Origin: JBQTHP01 sp052389755
Lineage (GTDB): Bacteria; Pseudomonadota; Gammaproteobacteria; Steroidobacterales; Steroidobacteraceae
Length of the DNA stretch: 16,298 nt
Assembly (NCBI GenBank): GCA_052389755.1
Contig: JBQTHP010000143.1
Coordinates: 1 to 16,298 of the forward strand
Direction of reading: 5' to 3'
Shown: piece after piece, positions 14,268 to 16,298 of the stretch
Numbering within the stretch: the stretch's first letter is position 1
Layout: every line of letters begins with the position of its first letter
Position numbers and translations under genes: made by a program
Notes under the pieces: model-generated
Database searches by the model: none
Seen by the model: only the letters and a program-made list of their open reading frames with translations
Told to the model about the DNA's origin: nothing

Positions 14268-15139
14268 TGCCCTCGCGCGCCTTTCCGGTCGTCGTCGTCG
14301 CGGGTGTGCTGCTCATCGTCGCGCTCACCTCGCTCTTCACCGTCAGCGAGACGCAGCTCGCGATCCGCACGCAGTTCGGTGCCATCGTCGGCATGCACCA
14401 CGAACCGGGTCTGCACGCGAAATGGCCGTGGGACGAGGTGGAGATCTTCGAGAAGCGCATTCTGTCGCAGGGCTATCAGGGCGAGACCTTTCTCACGAAC
14501 GACAATCGCGGCCTCATCGTCGACTTCTACGTCAAGTGGCGCGTGCAGGACGCCGCGCGCTACTTCCAGGCGACCGGCGGACGCGAGGAAATCGCCGGCG
14601 ATCGTCTCGCGGAGATCGTCAAGGACGGCATCAAGAGCGTCGTCGCCCAGCGCACGCTCGAGCAGATCGTCGCCTCAGAGCGCACGGCGGTGACCGGCGA
14701 CATGTTCGGGCGCGCGAGCGCGGGTGTCTCCGAGCTCGGCATCGAGCTGATCGACGTGCGCGTGCAGCGCATCGATCTCCCCGAGGACGTGAGCTCGCGC
14801 GTCTACGAGAGCATGAAGCAGAACTTCGCGAAGATCGCGAGCCGGCTGCGCGCGGAAGGCTCGAGCGCCGCCGTGCGCATCCGCGCATCGGCCGAGCGCG
14901 AGCGGACGGAGATCCTGGCGAATGCCGAGCGGGACGCGCTGCGCGTACGCGGCAACGCGGATGCGCAGGCCACGGAGATTTACGCGCGCGCGTACTCGCG
15001 CAATCCGGAGTTCTACGCGTTCTATCGCAGCCTTCAGGCTTACGAGCGCTCCCTCGGCCGGGACGGCGACCTGCTGGTCGTCACGCCCGACGGCGAGTTC
15101 TTCAGGTACCTGAAGAGCCCCGGTCCGAGCCGCCGCTGA
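14267..15139 (+). CDS. hflC: FtsH protease modulator subunit HflC
   Basis: Partner of HflK in the HflKC complex that surrounds and restrains FtsH on the periplasmic side. It has 290 residues, with an N-terminal transmembrane anchor (about 6-26). The band-7 domain starts at VSETQLAIRTQFGAIVG and includes EKRILSQGYQGETFLTNDNRGLIVDFYVKWRV. The C-terminal signature NPEFYAFYRSLQAYERSL (246-263) and FFRYLKSP (278-285) are clear HflC features. The helix after residue 175 reads YESMKQNFAKIASRLRAEG and lacks the usual AERE-like run of enteric HflC, a small deviation. The start (TGATG overlap with hflK) points to coupled translation and a fixed ratio of subunits. Confidence 0.96.
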   Translation: MPSRAFPVVVVAGVLLIVALTSLFTVSETQLAIRTQFGAIVGMHHEPGLHAKWPWDEVEIFEKRILSQGYQGETFLTNDNRGLIVDFYVKWRVQDAARYFQATGGREEIAGDRLAEIVKDGIKSVVAQRTLEQIVASERTAVTGDMFGRASAGVSELGIELIDVRVQRIDLPEDVSSRVYESMKQNFAKIASRLRAEGSSAAVRIRASAERERTEILANAERDALRVRGNADAQATEIYARAYSRNPEFYAFYRSLQAYERSLGRDGDLLVVTPDGEFFRYLKSPGPSRR

Positions 15140-15148
15140 GCACCGGGC

Positions 15149-15343
15149 GTGTCGATCGATGTGTCCGATCTGCTGGCGGCGCTCGCACTGTTTCTCGTGC
15201 TCGAAGGCATCGTGCCCTTTCTCAATCCCACCGGCATGAAGCGCGCGCTCGCGAAGCTTCTGGAAGTCGGTGACCGCGAGCTGCGGATCGCCGGGCTCGG
15301 GAGCATGCTCGTCGGGCTCGCGCTTCTCTTCGTGGCAAGGTGA
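15149..15343 (+). CDS. Small DUF2065 membrane protein (YjeT family)
   Basis: A 64-residue protein with two hydrophobic helices (about 7-25 and 46-62) joined by the conserved loop PFLNPTGMKRALAKL. This matches the DUF2065/YjeT family, which typically lies between hflC and purA. Its function is not established; it is probably an inner-membrane protein, and the constant linkage to hflKC hints at a role with the HflKC-FtsH complex (inference). The start is the GTG at 15149, 9 nt after the hflC stop; a second GTG at 15161 is possible. No clear Shine-Dalgarno is visible. Confidence 0.85.
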   Translation: MSIDVSDLLAALALFLVLEGIVPFLNPTGMKRALAKLLEVGDRELRIAGLGSMLVGLALLFVAR

Positions 15344-15348
15344 CCGCC

Positions 15349-15353
15349 GGGAG
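15349..15353 (+). promoter_or_regulatory. Shine-Dalgarno of purA
   Basis: GGGAG ends 7 nt before the ATG at 15361, the expected spacing, in a 17-bp gap after the DUF2065 stop. It supports the chosen start. No promoter is visible in this short gap, so purA is probably transcribed with hflKC, unless a promoter lies within the upstream genes. Confidence 0.7.
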
Positions 15354-15360
15354 CCGATCC

Positions 15361-16298
15361 ATGGGCCGCTTCGTCATCGTCATCGGCACGCAATGGGGCG
15401 ACGAAGGCAAAGGCAAGGTCGTCGATCTCCTGACCGACCGCGCCGAAGCGGTGGTGCGCTTTCAGGGCGGCCACAATGCCGGACACACGCTCGTCATCGA
15501 GGGGAAGAAGACGGTCCTGTCGCTGATCCCGTCCGGCGTCCTGCACCCGAACGTGCAGTGCTTCATCGGCAACGGAGTCGTGCTCTCGCTCGATGCGCTG
15601 CGCACCGAAGCCGACATGCTCATCGCGCAGGGCGTGCCGGTATTCGAGCGTCTTCGCGTCTCGCCCAACTGTCCGCTGATCCTGCCCTCGCACGTGGTGC
15701 TCGACCGAACGCGCGAGCATGCGCGCGGTGCGAACGCCATCGGCACGACGGGTCGCGGCATCGGCCCCGCATACGAGGACAAGGTGGCGCGTCGCGCGCT
15801 GCGCGTCGCGGACCTCTTCCAGCGCGATCGTTTCGCCTCGCGGCTGGGCGAGGTGCTCGACTTCCACAACTTCGTGCTGCAGCAGTACTACCGGCAGCCG
15901 CCGGTCGATTTCCAGAAAACGCTCGACGAGCAGCTCGCGCTGGGCGAGCGGGTGAAGCCGATCGTCGCGGACATCCCGCGAGAGCTCGATGCCCTGCGCC
16001 GGAAGGGCGCGAACGTGTTGTTCGAAGGCGCTCAGGGCGCGATGCTCGACGTCGATCTAGGCACCTATCCGTTCGTTACCTCGTCGAACACGACGGCCGG
16101 CTTCGCCGCCACGGGCAGCGGCATCGGTCCGCGCGCGTTCGACTACGTGCTCGGCATCGTGAAGGCGTACACCACGCGCGTCGGCGGCGGGCCGTTTCCC
16201 ACCGAGCTGTTCGACGTGTACGGCGAGCACCTCTCGCGCGTCGGCAAGGAGTTCGGCGCGGTAACGGGGCGGCGACGGCGCTGCGGCTGGTTCGATGC
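15361..16298 (+). CDS. purA: Adenylosuccinate synthetase, 3' end cut off by the window
   Basis: GTP-dependent enzyme joining IMP and aspartate to form adenylosuccinate, the first step from IMP to AMP. The frame is open from 15361 to the right edge: 312 full codons of about 430 expected. It starts GRFVIVIGTQWGDEGKGKVVD, with the P-loop-like GDEGKGK (13-19, catalytic Asp14). FQGGHNAGHTLV carries His42. AIGTTGRGIGPAYEDK, FEGAQGAMLDVDLGTYPFVTS and TSSNTTAG are IMP-site signatures, and the visible end GAVTGRRRRCGWFD matches the conserved start of the C-terminal region. Nothing suggests a frameshift. The position after hflKC-DUF2065 is standard for gammaproteobacteria. Confidence 0.97.
   Translation, partial: MGRFVIVIGTQWGDEGKGKVVDLLTDRAEAVVRFQGGHNAGHTLVIEGKKTVLSLIPSGVLHPNVQCFIGNGVVLSLDALRTEADMLIAQGVPVFERLRVSPNCPLILPSHVVLDRTREHARGANAIGTTGRGIGPAYEDKVARRALRVADLFQRDRFASRLGEVLDFHNFVLQQYYRQPPVDFQKTLDEQLALGERVKPIVADIPRELDALRRKGANVLFEGAQGAMLDVDLGTYPFVTSSNTTAGFAATGSGIGPRAFDYVLGIVKAYTTRVGGGPFPTELFDVYGEHLSRVGKEFGAVTGRRRRCGWFD

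Noticed and set aside
1..16298. CRISPR array, prophage, insertion sequence, tRNA or defence system
   Set aside because: Every stretch is accounted for by core housekeeping genes in conserved order. No spaced direct repeats, transposase motifs or tRNA-like folds were seen.

Overview
This is a GC-rich, gene-dense chromosomal segment of a free-living proteobacterium. The order nnr-tsaE-amiB/C-mutL-miaA-hfq-hflX-hflK-hflC-DUF2065-purA, with queG divergent from nnr, is the classic gammaproteobacterial arrangement (as in Escherichia coli yjeS/yjeF/yjeE to purA). The MutL, however, carries the endonuclease-type C-terminal motifs of species that lack MutH. A deoxynucleoside kinase lies between folK and panB. 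Together these point to a deep-branching, high-GC gammaproteobacterium. The exact order cannot be fixed from the sequence alone.

Layout. Bases 2-4230 hold a rightward group: the 3' part of pcnB (poly(A) polymerase), folK (folate), a deoxynucleoside kinase, panB and panC (pantothenate). queG (queuosine in tRNA) runs leftward from 5331 to 4219 and converges on panC; their last 12 bases overlap inside a strong palindromic repeat. Only 22 bp separate queG from the divergent nnr, and this gap holds a symmetric -10 element that can be read on both strands. From 5354 to the right edge everything is on the + strand: nnr, tsaE, an N-acetylmuramoyl-L-alanine amidase, mutL, miaA, hfq, hflX, hflK, hflC, a DUF2065 membrane protein and the first 312 codons of purA.

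How the genes work together. The right-hand cluster joins metabolite repair (nnr), tRNA modification (tsaE for t6A, miaA for i6A, with queG across the divergent promoter), cell separation (amidase), mismatch repair (mutL), RNA regulation (hfq), a ribosome-associated GTPase (hflX) and the HflKC complex that modulates FtsH. Stop/start overlaps at nnr/tsaE, mutL/miaA, hfq/hflX and hflK/hflC, and panB/panC on the left, suggest translational coupling. Candidate internal promoters lie before the amidase gene and before hfq.

I see no mobile element, CRISPR array, phage gene, rRNA, tRNA or unknown multigene system. No gap between genes exceeds about 140 bp. The unusual material is small: two copies of one palindromic repeat, one of which is read in frame as most of the MutL interdomain linker; a 7-bp tandem repeat directly before mutL; the symmetric divergent promoter; the structured hfq leader; and an acidic insert in PcnB.
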